Shown one piece after another: positions 41,806 through 50,900 of a DNA stretch of 64,000 bases; position 1 is the first letter of the stretch, and the number at the start of each line of letters is the position of its first letter. The notes under the pieces were generated by a model. It saw only the letters and a list, made by a program, of their open reading frames with translations, did not search any database and was not told the origin of the DNA. The stretch comes from an uncultured Dysosmobacter sp. (GTDB taxonomy: Bacteria > Bacillota > Clostridia > Oscillospirales > Oscillospiraceae), in contig CAKTOO010000004.1 in the NCBI GenBank assembly GCA_934590165.1, forward strand, positions 62,001-126,000, read 5' to 3'. The translations under genes were made by a program, and so were the position numbers.

Positions 41806-43347
41806 TTATCCTTCGGGAGCCGGGTCGATGATGGCAAAGCCCGGCTCCTCCGGGGTGGGTTCCGCAGGTGCGGAGGGTTCCGCCGGTGTCTCCGGCGCGG
41901 GTTCAGGTTCCGGCTGGGAGACGGGAGGCTCTGTCTCCGCCGGAGGGGCCGTGGGAGTCGAAGGTGTGGTCTCCGCCGGAGGCGTGGGTGTGGTCTGCGG
42001 CGTATCAGAGCCTTGGGAGCCAGTGTCCGGTTCCGTGTCAGGACCCACTACAATGATCTCTCCGGTCTCCGGGTCCAGTACGTTGCCGCTTTCATCCACC
42101 AACAGCTCCTCGTCGTTTTCCGTCGGCTCTTCCGGGGCTTTCGCCGGCTTCACCGGCGGCTGGGCCGCGCGGCTGTCCTCCACATGGCCGGTGGTGGAAC
42201 TGACGGAGCCGTTGGCGTTGACGGACATGATGTCCAGGTCACTGAGGGTAAAGGCCTCCACAAAGGGGCTGAGCTCGTTATTCACCAGTTCCAGCAGTTC
42301 CCGGGCATTGGGCACCACATAGGACTGCATGTTCTGATAAGTGCGGCTCCAGCAGGACACCGGCGTATTGGGCATGGTGACGAATGTCACATCCTCCACC
42401 TTCAGCCCCCCCAGAACGGCTTGCTGGCCGAACCAGCAGATGTTGCTGAAGCTCAGGTCGGTCTCCACATTGTTCTGGAACACCTTGGCGAACTGTTTGA
42501 TCTTGGCGAAGTTCTTCACCTGGAGCAGCTGCTCCACCACAGCCTTCAAGAACGCCTGCTGGGTCTTGATGCGGCCCAGGTCGCCGTCGGGATAGCCGTA
42601 GCTCATATTGTTGTCGTGGCGGTAGCGGATGACCTGCATGGCATCATCACCGGTCAAGAGGCGGTAGCCCTTCTCCTGATGGATGTGCAGGTCCTGATAA
42701 GGATCATCGTAGTTCATATTCCGGGGCACATCGAAATACACGCCGCCCATGGCGTCCACGATCTCGCCCACGGCGTCCCATTCCACCACCACCTGGAAGT
42801 CCGGCTCAAAGCCCACCAGCTGGGCGATCTCCTTGTACAGGGCGGTGATGCCCTTTTCACCCTGCCCGTTCATATTATAGACGGAATTGATGCGCTTGAT
42901 GTCCCAGGACACGTTCACCATAGTGTCCCGGGGAATGGACATGACCGTGGCCTTCTGGTTGGTCACGTCATAGCTGGCCAGCAGGATGGTGTCCGTGTTG
43001 CCGCCGCCTCCGGTATCCCGGCCCAGGATCAGAACGGTGTACCAGTTGTCGCTTTTCCGCTGGCCGTCAGCCCGGGGCTGGGTGCCCTCGCCGTAGTCAA
43101 TGGCTTCCTTGCCCGGGTCCTCTTCCCGGCTGATGAGCTCCGGCTCCACGAACAAACGCTGGCAGGCCACCACCGCCGCCAGTGCGATGGCAAGCACCAC
43201 AGCCACGGCGATAAGGACCTTCTGCTGGCGGGTCAGGCGGCTGGGCTTTTTTGTTTTTTTCTCCGTCCGGCTCCCCGCCACGCGCTTTCCTTCTTTTCCT
43301 TCTTTTCCTTCTTTTCCTTCTTTTCCTTCTTTATGTTTATCCCACAT
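41806..43347 (-). CDS. LytR-CpsA-Psr (LCP) family cell-wall polymer transferase
   Basis: The 513-residue protein has a Lys-Glu-Gly-repeat cytoplasmic head (residues 6-21), a membrane helix at about 44-64 and an extracellular LCP domain (LILGRDTGGGGNTDTILLASYD, VMSIPRDTMVNV, MGGVYFDVPRNMNYDD, VIRYRHDNN). A low-complexity Pro/Glu/Thr tail of about 125 residues ends it. LCP enzymes move polyprenyl-linked glycopolymers onto peptidoglycan. The arginines and aspartates that contact the pyrophosphate are present. It lies 13 bases after nadD/yqeK. Confidence 0.94.
   Translation of the reverse strand: MWDKHKEGKEGKEGKEGKEGKRVAGSRTEKKTKKPSRLTRQQKVLIAVAVVLAIALAAVVACQRLFVEPELISREEDPGKEAIDYGEGTQPRADGQRKSDNWYTVLILGRDTGGGGNTDTILLASYDVTNQKATVMSIPRDTMVNVSWDIKRINSVYNMNGQGEKGITALYKEIAQLVGFEPDFQVVVEWDAVGEIVDAMGGVYFDVPRNMNYDDPYQDLHIHQEKGYRLLTGDDAMQVIRYRHDNNMSYGYPDGDLGRIKTQQAFLKAVVEQLLQVKNFAKIKQFAKVFQNNVETDLSFSNICWFGQQAVLGGLKVEDVTFVTMPNTPVSCWSRTYQNMQSYVVPNARELLELVNNELSPFVEAFTLSDLDIMSVNANGSVSSTTGHVEDSRAAQPPVKPAKAPEEPTENDEELLVDESGNVLDPETGEIIVVGPDTEPDTGSQGSDTPQTTPTPPAETTPSTPTAPPAETEPPVSQPEPEPAPETPAEPSAPAEPTPEEPGFAIIDPAPEG
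43287..43335. repeat. 9-bp tandem repeat in the LCP gene
   Basis: A 9-base unit (TTTTCCTTC on the plus strand) is repeated about five times without error, encoding Lys-Glu-Gly or a rotation of it. Copy-number change would keep the frame and alter only the cytoplasmic head. Confidence 0.9.
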
Positions 43348-43360
43348 TGCGTTATCCTTC

Positions 43361-44551
43361 TTATCGTTTCAAGGCGTTCCGTGCCTCAATGGTGGCGCGG
43401 TGCACCGGGTTTCCCATGTCCGTCATTTCCTGGATGGTCATTTCCAGGCCAAGAAGCAGACCTTCGTCCAGGTCTTTATAGCATACACGGCGGAGTTTGT
43501 CCACTCCCGGAAAATCCCGGGAAGGCTCAATATAATCCGCCAGATAAATGATCTTCTCCAGCAGCGTCATGTCCGCGTGGCCGGTGGTGTGCCACCAGAT
43601 GGCGCTGTAAATGTCCTCATCCACGCCAAACACATCCCGGGCCACGGCGGCACCAGTCTTGGCGTGGAGCAGCTTCAACGCTTTTTGCTCCAGCTCGTCC
43701 AGCTCAATGCCGTACCGGCGGCACAGCTCCAGCTGCTGCTCCATGTTCAGCTTTTTCGTACAGTCGTGGAGCAGTGCCGCCACCCGGGCCTTTTCCACAT
43801 CGGCGCCGTATCGCTCCGCCAGGCGGATAGCCTCCTGCTCCGTGCCCAGCACGTGGGGGATGCGCTGGTACTTGAGATAGCTGAGAGCCACCGGCCGCAG
43901 CTGGGAAAAGGGCAGGTGCTTCAGATCCGCGTGGGTACCGTACAGTCCGTTGCGCAGGATATAGCCGTAGACAGCGGGAGGCAGCAGGTGACCGCCGCCG
44001 CCCTTTGCCAGCTGCTCCCGCAGCTCCGTGGAGGAGACATCCACCACCCCTGGAATGGTCAGGGTAAAAATGCGGGCCTGGGGATAGGTTTTATAAAGAT
44101 AGTCCCGCTGGGGGGCAAACAGTTCCTCCGTGTCCGCCTCCGTCCGGCCAAAGGCCGCGATGCCCGCCAGTGAGAGGATCTCCTCCGGTGCGTGCCAGGC
44201 CTGGAGGGTGAGGAACATATCCGTCCCCATCAAAAGCCACAGCTCGTCATCGGGATACCGGGCTTTCAGGACTTTCAGTGTATCGGAGGTATAACTCTTT
44301 CCCTCCCGGTGCACCTCCAGGTCCAGCACCTCCACCTTTCCGGCAAGGCCGGTCTGGTCCGCCGCCAGGCGGGTCAGTTCCAGCCGCTGGTCCGGTGTGG
44401 GGGAGCCAGCGGGCAAATCCTTGTGAGGCGGCAGTCCTGCGGGGATCAGCAGCAGCTTGTCCAGCTTCAAAAGCTCCGTCACCGCCCGGGCCGCTGTCAC
44501 ATGGCCCAGGTGGGGCGGGTTGAAGGTGCCGCCGTAAATACCAATTTTCAT
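43361..44551 (-). CDS. nadD: Fused nicotinate-mononucleotide adenylyltransferase (NadD) and YqeK-like HD hydrolase
   Basis: The 396-residue product joins two proteins usually encoded by neighbouring genes. Residues 1 to about 200 are NadD: GIYGGTFNPPHLGH, LIPAGLPPHK, LWLLMGTDMFLTL and a C-terminal SSTELRE. Residues about 205-396 are YqeK: HVLGTEQEAIRLAERYG, the His-Asp pair in AALLHDCTKKL and IWWHTTGHADMTLLEKIIYLADYIEP. NadD makes NaAD from NaMN; YqeK-type enzymes hydrolyse diadenosine tetraphosphate. AAAGGAG precedes ATG 44551; the upstream open frame has no ribosome binding site. Confidence 0.95.
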   Translation of the reverse strand: MKIGIYGGTFNPPHLGHVTAARAVTELLKLDKLLLIPAGLPPHKDLPAGSPTPDQRLELTRLAADQTGLAGKVEVLDLEVHREGKSYTSDTLKVLKARYPDDELWLLMGTDMFLTLQAWHAPEEILSLAGIAAFGRTEADTEELFAPQRDYLYKTYPQARIFTLTIPGVVDVSSTELREQLAKGGGGHLLPPAVYGYILRNGLYGTHADLKHLPFSQLRPVALSYLKYQRIPHVLGTEQEAIRLAERYGADVEKARVAALLHDCTKKLNMEQQLELCRRYGIELDELEQKALKLLHAKTGAAVARDVFGVDEDIYSAIWWHTTGHADMTLLEKIIYLADYIEPSRDFPGVDKLRRVCYKDLDEGLLLGLEMTIQEMTDMGNPVHRATIEARNALKR

Positions 44552-44582
44552 AGTTGCTCCTTTTGCAGCGTGATGCGCAGAT

Positions 44583-45053
44583 TCAAAAAACAGAAAGCTC
44601 CATCTCGCCGTCCATGGGTACAAAGCCGTACTTTTTATACAGCGGCCGCCCCATAGCGGTGGCATCCAGAGTAATGGCGGTGACGCCCCGGGCCCTGGCG
44701 TCCCCCACCAGCAGGTCCAGGGTATGCCAAGCGACACCCCGCCTTCTATATGCGGGGTCCGTATAGATATTCATGATATAGGCGATATTACCGGTAGGGT
44801 TTCCATAAGATGGCATGACCTGGTAAAAGCTCATGCCGCCGGCACCCACGAACCGCTCCCCGTCAAACACCAGATAGGCAATATGACTGCCGTCCGCCAG
44901 GACCCGCTGGTAATAGCAGCGGATGTGAGGCTCATGGGCAGACAGGTCCGCCGTCTCATCCAGCTGCTTGATGGTCCGCAGGATCAAAAGCCGTGTGCGT
45001 ACCAGCAGCTCCAGGTCCAAAATGGTGGCCTGCCGGTATGTCAATTCCGCCAT
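44583..45053 (-). CDS. GNAT-family N-acetyltransferase
   Basis: This protein of about 156 residues begins MAELTYRQATILDLELLVRTR. It has the acetyl-CoA-binding motif A as YTDPAYRRRGVAWHTLDLLV near residue 100 and the C-terminal GRPLYKKYGFVPMDGEMEL. The acceptor is unknown. An alternative GTG start at 45071 overlaps the yhbY stop (GTGA) and would add six residues. It sits between yhbY and nadD/yqeK in the run. Confidence 0.9.
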   Translation of the reverse strand: MAELTYRQATILDLELLVRTRLLILRTIKQLDETADLSAHEPHIRCYYQRVLADGSHIAYLVFDGERFVGAGGMSFYQVMPSYGNPTGNIAYIMNIYTDPAYRRRGVAWHTLDLLVGDARARGVTAITLDATAMGRPLYKKYGFVPMDGEMELSVF

Positions 45054-45067
45054 GGCCTCCACCCCAC

Positions 45068-45397
45068 TCACTGGGGGCGCTTCTTCGCGGCCTTCACCAG
45101 CTGGATGCGCTTGTCCTTGGGCTTGGAGTGGCTCTCCCGGTACAGGACAAACTTGGTACCGATGACCTGGACCACCTCGCTGCGGGTGGCTTTTGCCAGC
45201 TCCTCCGCCGCCAGGCGGGCGTCATACTCGATATTGTTCTCCAGCACCCGGCCCTTGATGAGCTCCCGGGCCTCCAGGGCGTCGTCCGCCTGCTTCACCA
45301 GGTTCTCGCTGATGCCGTCCTTGCCGATATGGACGATGGTGTCGATGCTGTTGGCAAGACCCCGCAGCTGGGCCCGCTGTTTGCTTGTCAGTTCCAT
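45068..45397 (-). CDS. yhbY: YhbY-family (CRM domain) RNA-binding protein
   Basis: The 109-residue protein starts LTSKQRAQLRGLANSIDTIV and has the CRM loop IVHIGKDGISENLVKQ. KGRVLENN and VVQVIGTKFVLYRES follow, and it ends in a basic tail. YhbY binds pre-50S particles and helps large-subunit assembly. It follows rdgB by 29 bases. Confidence 0.95.
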   Translation of the reverse strand: MELTSKQRAQLRGLANSIDTIVHIGKDGISENLVKQADDALEARELIKGRVLENNIEYDARLAAEELAKATRSEVVQVIGTKFVLYRESHSKPKDKRIQLVKAAKKRPQ

Positions 45398-45426
45398 TTG
45401 ATTCTCCTAATTATTTGAATAGACGT

Positions 45427-46023
45427 TTATTTTTCCAAATAAGTTGCAAGCTTTTCCGAAAAAGCCGCCAGGGCCTTGCCCCGGTGGGAAATGGCGCTCT
45501 TCTCCTCCGCCGTCAGCTGGCCAAAGGTCTTGGCCAGAGAGGGAACGAAAAACACGGGGTCGTAGCCAAAGCCTCCCTCCCCCATGGGCGCGAAGGCGAT
45601 GGTGCCGTCACACTGTCCCTCCGCCGTCAGGGTGTCGCCGTTTGGGAAGGCGCAGGCGATGGAGCAGGTGAAGTGGGCCGCCCGGGTGGCCTGGCCCCGC
45701 AGGCTGTTCAAAAGCAGCGTATAGCGGCCCTTGTCGTCCAGACCCTCGCCGCCGTAGCGGGCGGAGTACACGCCGGGACCGCCGTTCAGGGCGTCCACGC
45801 AGAGGCCGGAATCATCGGCAATGGCGGGCAGGCCGGAAGCGGCGCAGATGGCCTTTGCCTTCAGCATGGCGTTTTCCGCAAAGGTGGAGCCGGTCTCCTC
45901 CACATCCACGGTGATGCCCAGCTCCTTGGGGCTCACCACCTCCACGCCGAACCGCGCCAAAATGGCACTCATTTCCTTGATCTTGCCGGGATTGTGACTG
46001 GCAAGTACAAATTTTTCAGACAT
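45427..46023 (-). CDS. rdgB: XTP/dITP diphosphatase
   Basis: The 198-residue product has the HAM1 pattern: FVLASHNPGKIKEMSAIL at the N-terminus, TFAENAMLKAKAI near 50, AIADDSGLCVDALNGGPGVYSARY near 65 and GEGGFGYDPVFFVP near 145. It removes non-canonical purine triphosphates. The ATG at 46023 overlaps the rph stop by one base (TGATG), so the pair is translationally coupled, as in many Firmicutes. Confidence 0.96.
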   Translation of the reverse strand: MSEKFVLASHNPGKIKEMSAILARFGVEVVSPKELGITVDVEETGSTFAENAMLKAKAICAASGLPAIADDSGLCVDALNGGPGVYSARYGGEGLDDKGRYTLLLNSLRGQATRAAHFTCSIACAFPNGDTLTAEGQCDGTIAFAPMGEGGFGYDPVFFVPSLAKTFGQLTAEEKSAISHRGKALAAFSEKLATYLEK

Positions 46024-46745
46024 CAGAGCTTCCCTCCCAGCACTTCTTTTTGAATGGCCAGCAGCTCCCGGTTGCCCTTGGCACACAGGCGCACCAGCTC
46101 CTGCTGCTCCGCCAGGGTGAAGGCCCGGCCCTCGCCGGTGCCCTGGAGCTCAATGAGCTCTCCCTGCTCGTTCATGATGCAGTTCAGGTCCACCTGGGCC
46201 CGGCTGTCCTCGCTGTACTGAAGGTCCAGCATGGGCTGTTCGTCCACGATGCCGGCGGAGACGCCGGTGACATAGTGGCGGATGGGGCTGGAGGCCAGGA
46301 TGCCGTCCTCCACCAATTTGCGGCAGGCCAGGCACAGCGCGATAAAGCCGCCGGTGACGGAGGCGGTACGGGTGCCGCCGTCCCCCTGGAGCACATCGCA
46401 GTCGATGGTAATGGTATGCTCCCCCAGCTTGCTCATATCCACGGCGGCCCGGAGGGACCGGCCCACCAGCCGCTGAATTTCCGCGCTGCGGGGGCTGAGC
46501 TTCAGCTTGGAAATATCCCGTTTGCTGCGCTCCCGGTTGGCACGGGGCAGCATGGAATACTCGGCGGTGACCCAGCCCTCTCCCTCGGGAACGTGGGGCG
46601 GGGTCCGGTCCTCCACGCTGGCGCAGCAGAGGACCTTCGTGTCACCGCACTCAATGAGGCAGCTGCCCTCCGCGAATTTCACAAAGTCTGTCGTAATCTT
46701 GATAGGGCGCAGTTGGTCCGGCGCCCGTCCGTCTTTTCTGGTCAT
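46023..46745 (-). CDS. rph: Ribonuclease PH
   Basis: This 240-residue protein opens RAPDQLRPIKITTDFVKFAEGS and has KVLCCASVEDRTPPHVPEGEGWVTAEYSML, then RSLRAAVDM and CDVLQGDGGTRTASVTGGFIAL, all conserved in RNase PH. It trims tRNA 3' ends phosphorolytically. GAGGGAC precedes the ATG. It lies 46 bases after ftsY. Confidence 0.97.
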   Translation of the reverse strand: MTRKDGRAPDQLRPIKITTDFVKFAEGSCLIECGDTKVLCCASVEDRTPPHVPEGEGWVTAEYSMLPRANRERSKRDISKLKLSPRSAEIQRLVGRSLRAAVDMSKLGEHTITIDCDVLQGDGGTRTASVTGGFIALCLACRKLVEDGILASSPIRHYVTGVSAGIVDEQPMLDLQYSEDSRAQVDLNCIMNEQGELIELQGTGEGRAFTLAEQQELVRLCAKGNRELLAIQKEVLGGKL

Positions 46746-46791
46746 AATCGTCCCTCTTTATTAGTTATATGTGATGTTCAGAACTTTTTTA

Positions 46792-47664
46792 TCAGATGAT
46801 GGCCTCCACGTATTCCCGGGCGTCGAAGGGCTTCAGGTCACCGATTCCCTCGCCCACACCGGCCAGCTTCACGGGCACACCCAGCTCCCGGGCGATGGCG
46901 ATGACGATGCCGCCCTTGGCGGTGCCGTCCAGCTTCGTGAGAACGATGCCGGTGAGGCCGGCGGCCTCCTTGAACTGCTTGGCCTGGATGAGGCCGTTCT
47001 GGCCGGTGGTGGCATCTAACACCAAAAGGGTTTCCCGGGCGGCGCCGGGGCATTCCCGGTCGATGATCTTGGAGAGCTTACTCAGCTCCGCCATGAGGTT
47101 GGTCTTGTTGTGGAGGCGGCCAGCAGTATCACACAGCACCACGTCCACGTTCCGGGCCTTGGCGGCCTGGAGGGCGTCAAACAGCACGGCGCCGGGGTCG
47201 GCGCCCTCGTGCTGGCGGACCAGTTCGCACCCCGCCCGCTGCGACCAGATCTCCAGCTGGTCAGCGGCGGCGGCACGGAACGTATCCGCCGCGCAGAACA
47301 GGACCCGCTTGCCCTCACTTTTCAGCCGGCTGCCCAGCTTGCCGATGGAGGTGGTCTTGCCCACGCCGTTGACGCCGATGAACAGCACCACAGAGGGAGT
47401 CGTGGACAGGTCCAGGGCCGTGTCCCCCACATTCATCATATCCACCAGGATGTCCCGCAGAGCAGCCTTGACCTCCTCCTGGTCGTGGAGCTTTTCCTTG
47501 CGGACCTTCATCCGCAGCTGCTCCACAGCCTCCAGAGCGGTGTCCATGCCCAGGTCCGCCAGGATGAGGGTCTCCTCCAGTTCCTCGAAAAAGGCCTCGT
47601 CCGCCTCCGTGAAGCCGGAGAACAGGTTGGTGGTGATTTTTTTCAGTTTGTCAAAAAAGCCCAT
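46792..47664 (-). CDS. ftsY: Signal recognition particle receptor FtsY
   Basis: The 290-residue product has a short N-terminal membrane-targeting helix (MGFFDKLKKITTNLFSGF) and the NG domain: GVNGVGKTTSIGKLGSRL, DTFRAAAADQLEIWSQRAG, LCDTAGRLHNK and LTKLDGTAKGGIVIAIARE. FtsY docks ribosome-SRP complexes at the membrane. It lacks the long acidic A domain of E. coli, as is normal in Gram-positives. I use ATG 47664 with GGAGGAG upstream. Confidence 0.97.
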   Translation of the reverse strand: MGFFDKLKKITTNLFSGFTEADEAFFEELEETLILADLGMDTALEAVEQLRMKVRKEKLHDQEEVKAALRDILVDMMNVGDTALDLSTTPSVVLFIGVNGVGKTTSIGKLGSRLKSEGKRVLFCAADTFRAAAADQLEIWSQRAGCELVRQHEGADPGAVLFDALQAAKARNVDVVLCDTAGRLHNKTNLMAELSKLSKIIDRECPGAARETLLVLDATTGQNGLIQAKQFKEAAGLTGIVLTKLDGTAKGGIVIAIARELGVPVKLAGVGEGIGDLKPFDAREYVEAII

Positions 47665-47683
47665 AGTCTCCTCCAATTAGGAA

Positions 47684-47917
47684 TTATTTCGCGTCCCAGT
47701 CGATCTTTTTTCCGCAGCTGGAGCAGTATTCCGCATTGATTTGCGCAATATAGGCTCCGCAGTCAAGACAACGGATCTTGGTCCTGTGCAGAATAATTGC
47801 TGCCAAAGCCATGAGAAAGCCTATCACCTTGAGCCAGACAGGCGGCGTCAGAAGCAACAGGAACAATCCGGCCACGAGCATACCGATAAAAAGATACTGT
47901 TTCTGCCGCAGTGTCAT
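47684..47917 (-). CDS. Small membrane protein with zinc ribbon
   Basis: This 77-residue protein has two membrane helices (residues about 8-45) and a C-terminal CLDCGAYIAQINAEYCSSCGKK zinc ribbon. It lies 16 bases after smc and 19 before ftsY. Its function is unknown. A TTG nine bases upstream is an alternative start. Confidence 0.8.
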   Translation of the reverse strand: MTLRQKQYLFIGMLVAGLFLLLLTPPVWLKVIGFLMALAAIILHRTKIRCLDCGAYIAQINAEYCSSCGKKIDWDAK

Positions 47918-47933
47918 TTTCCTCAATTCCTTT

Positions 47934-50900
47934 TTATTTGATATTCAATTCCTTCGCCATGTCGTTCAAATTGATGGTCAAAATCTTGGAAACGCCCTGC
48001 TCCTGCATGGTGACGCCGTAGAGGACGTCGGCCTCCTCCATGGTGCCCCGGCGGTGGGTGATGACGATGAACTGGGTCCGGCCAGCCAGTCGCCGCATAT
48101 ACCGGGCCACCCGGATGACATTGGGCTCGTCCAAAGCGGCCTCGATCTCGTCCATGACGCAGAAGGGCGTGGGGTGGACCTTCAAAATGGCGAAGTACAG
48201 CGCAATGGCCACGAATGCCTTCTCACCGCCGGAGAGCAGGGAGATGGTCTTGAGGGTCTTTCCCGGGGGCTGGGCCTTGATCTCAATGCCGCAGCCCAGA
48301 ATGTCCTGCTCGTCCTCCAGCTCCAGCGTGGCCTGGCCGCCGCCGAACAGGTCTGTAAACGTGGTCTGGAAACTCTCGTTGATAAGCTTGAACTGCTCCG
48401 AGAAAATGTGGGTCATCTCGGCGGTGATGTCCTCGATGATGCCCTCCAGCTCGCCCTTGGCCTTTTCCACGTCGTTGCGCTGGTCCGTCAGGTACGTATA
48501 GCGGCCGTTCACCCGGTCGAACTCCTCGATGGCGCCGATGTTGGGCGTGCCCAGGGCCTTGATGTCCCGGTTCAGTTCGCCGATGCGGCGGGTGGCCTTG
48601 GGGATGCTCTCCAGCTCGATGCGCTGGGCCTGGGCGTCGCTGTGGCTGAGCTCGTAGTGCTCCCACAGCCGGTCCAGGATCTGCTTTTCCTCCATGGCGG
48701 AGGTGGCGATCTTCTGCTCCAGCTTGGAGGCGGAGCGCTCCAGGTCGGCGTACTGCTCATTCATGTCCTTCAGTTCCCGGTTCTGGGCGGTGCGCTGGGC
48801 CTCCAGTTCCAGCTTTTCCCGGTTCAGGTCCGCCAGACGCCGGCGGAACTCCTCCGCCTGGGCGGCCAGGGCCGCCTGGGCCTCCTGCCGCCGCAGAATC
48901 TCCGCCTGGGCGGCGTTGATATTCTTCTGATAGGTCTGGAGGACCTCCTCCTTCTGGGCGCGGTCTCCGGTGAGACTCTCCGCCAGCTGCCGCAGGTCGG
49001 CGGCGCGGGCCATGGTGGCCTCCTTCTGCGCCTCCAGGGCGGCGATGGCGCTCTTTTGGGCGGTGATGTCCTCCGCCAGGGCGCTGGACTTCGCCAACAG
49101 CTCCGACTGGCCGGAAAGGGCTTCCTCCGCCTGGGCGCGGAGCCCGGCGGCCAAAGCTTCCTGCTCCGCCATAGCCTTTTCCGCCTGAGCGGAACGGGCC
49201 TGATTGTCCGCCAAACGCCCCCGCAGGCTCTCCAGCTCGCCCTCCAGATTCTCCAGGTTTTCCTCCAGGGAGCGAAGCAGAATGTCAAAGTGGTTTTTGA
49301 TACCCTCCAGACGCAGCACCTCGTCCTCCGCCTGCCGGCGCTGGCTCTCCGCCGTCTCCAGCTCGTACTGGGCCGCGGAAAGCTCCCGGTTGGCGGCTTC
49401 CTCCGCCTGCTGGGCGGCGGCGAGTTTTTCATGCATGGCGGCGGCGCGGCCGTTGAGCTTTTCCAGCTCCGCCGCCCGGCTCAACACACCGGCGCTGCGG
49501 GAGGTGGAGCCGCCGGTCATGGAACCGCCCCGGTTGATGACCTGGCCATCCAGGGTGACGATACGGAAGGCGTTGCGGTACTTCCGGGCCATGGCGATAC
49601 CGCAGTCCAGGTCCTCCACCACCACGGTGCGGCCCAGGAGGCTGTGGAAAATATTCCGGTATTGGGAGTCGCAGCTCACCAGACGGGAAGCAAGGCCCAC
49701 AAAGCCGAACTCCTGCTCCACGCCGCCCAGCCGCAGCTCGTCGCCCCGGATGGCGGTCAGGGGCAGGAAGGTGGCGCGGCCGCCGTCCCGCTGCTTCAGG
49801 AAGTTGATGGCGCTCTTGGCGTCCTCCTCCCGGTCCACCACGATGTTCTGAAGACCCGCCCCCAGAGCGATCTCAATGGCCAGGGAATACTGCTGATCCG
49901 TTTTCATGAGGTTCGCCACGGGACCGTGGATGCCCCGCAGGCTTCCCTTCGCCTGCATGACCACCTTGACGGCCTTGGAAAAGCCCTCGTAGTCTTTCTC
50001 CATCTCCGTCAGCAGACGGATGCGGTTATCCAGGGCGCCGACCTCCATGGTCAGCTGGACTTTTTTCTCACTGGCGGCAGCGGCTTTTTTCTTCCGCTCC
50101 TCCATCCGCAGGCTGTGGCCCGCGATGATGTTGCCCACGGCCTCTGCCTCATCCCGGGCATCCTCCAGGGCATGGCGGTTGGATTTGGCCTCCCGGCGGC
50201 TGGTTTCCAGCTGCTCCTCCGCGGCAGTTTTGTCCGCTTCCACGGCGGCGATGCGCTGGGAAAGCTGTCCGTTTTCCGCCGTGATGGCGGCGGCTTCGGC
50301 ACGCTGGTCCGCGGCGGCGGCCACGGCCATGGCCTCCCGGCCCCGCAGGGCCTCCGCCTGGCTCTGGGCGCCGCCAACCTGGTCGGCGGCGGCACGTGCC
50401 TGCTCCAGTAAAGCCGCCAAATCCCCGTTCAGCTCCGCCAGTTGGTCCTCCAGCTGCCGGGCTAGGGTCTTCTGCTCCTCCGCCTGCCGGGCGAGACCGC
50501 CGGCGCGGGTATCGCTCTCCGCCAGCTCCGTCTGGGCACGCTGGATATTTTCCCGGTTGTGGGCGATGGTGCTCTCCAGCACCGCCATGGCGGACTCCTC
50601 GTCCTTCATGTGCCCGTCCACAGCGCCGGCCTCGCCGCGGATGCGCTCGGCCTCCATGTCCTTTTCCTGCATACGGGCGCCGAACTGCTCCCCCTCGGCG
50701 TACAGGGCGTCCAACCGGGCCTTGGCCTCGTCCCTCTGGGCTCCGGCGACGCGGAAATCCGCCTCCAGCTTCCGGGCGTTGGCTTTCAGGGCATCCAGAT
50801 TCTCCAGCCACATGGAGATCTCCAGCAAACGCAGCTCATCCCGGAGGACCAGATACTTTTTCGCCTTTTCCGCCTGGTCCCGCAGGGGTTCCACCTGCAG

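Noticed and set aside
43287..43335. A short CRISPR-like array
   Set aside because: The units are contiguous 9-mers without spacers and lie inside a coding frame.
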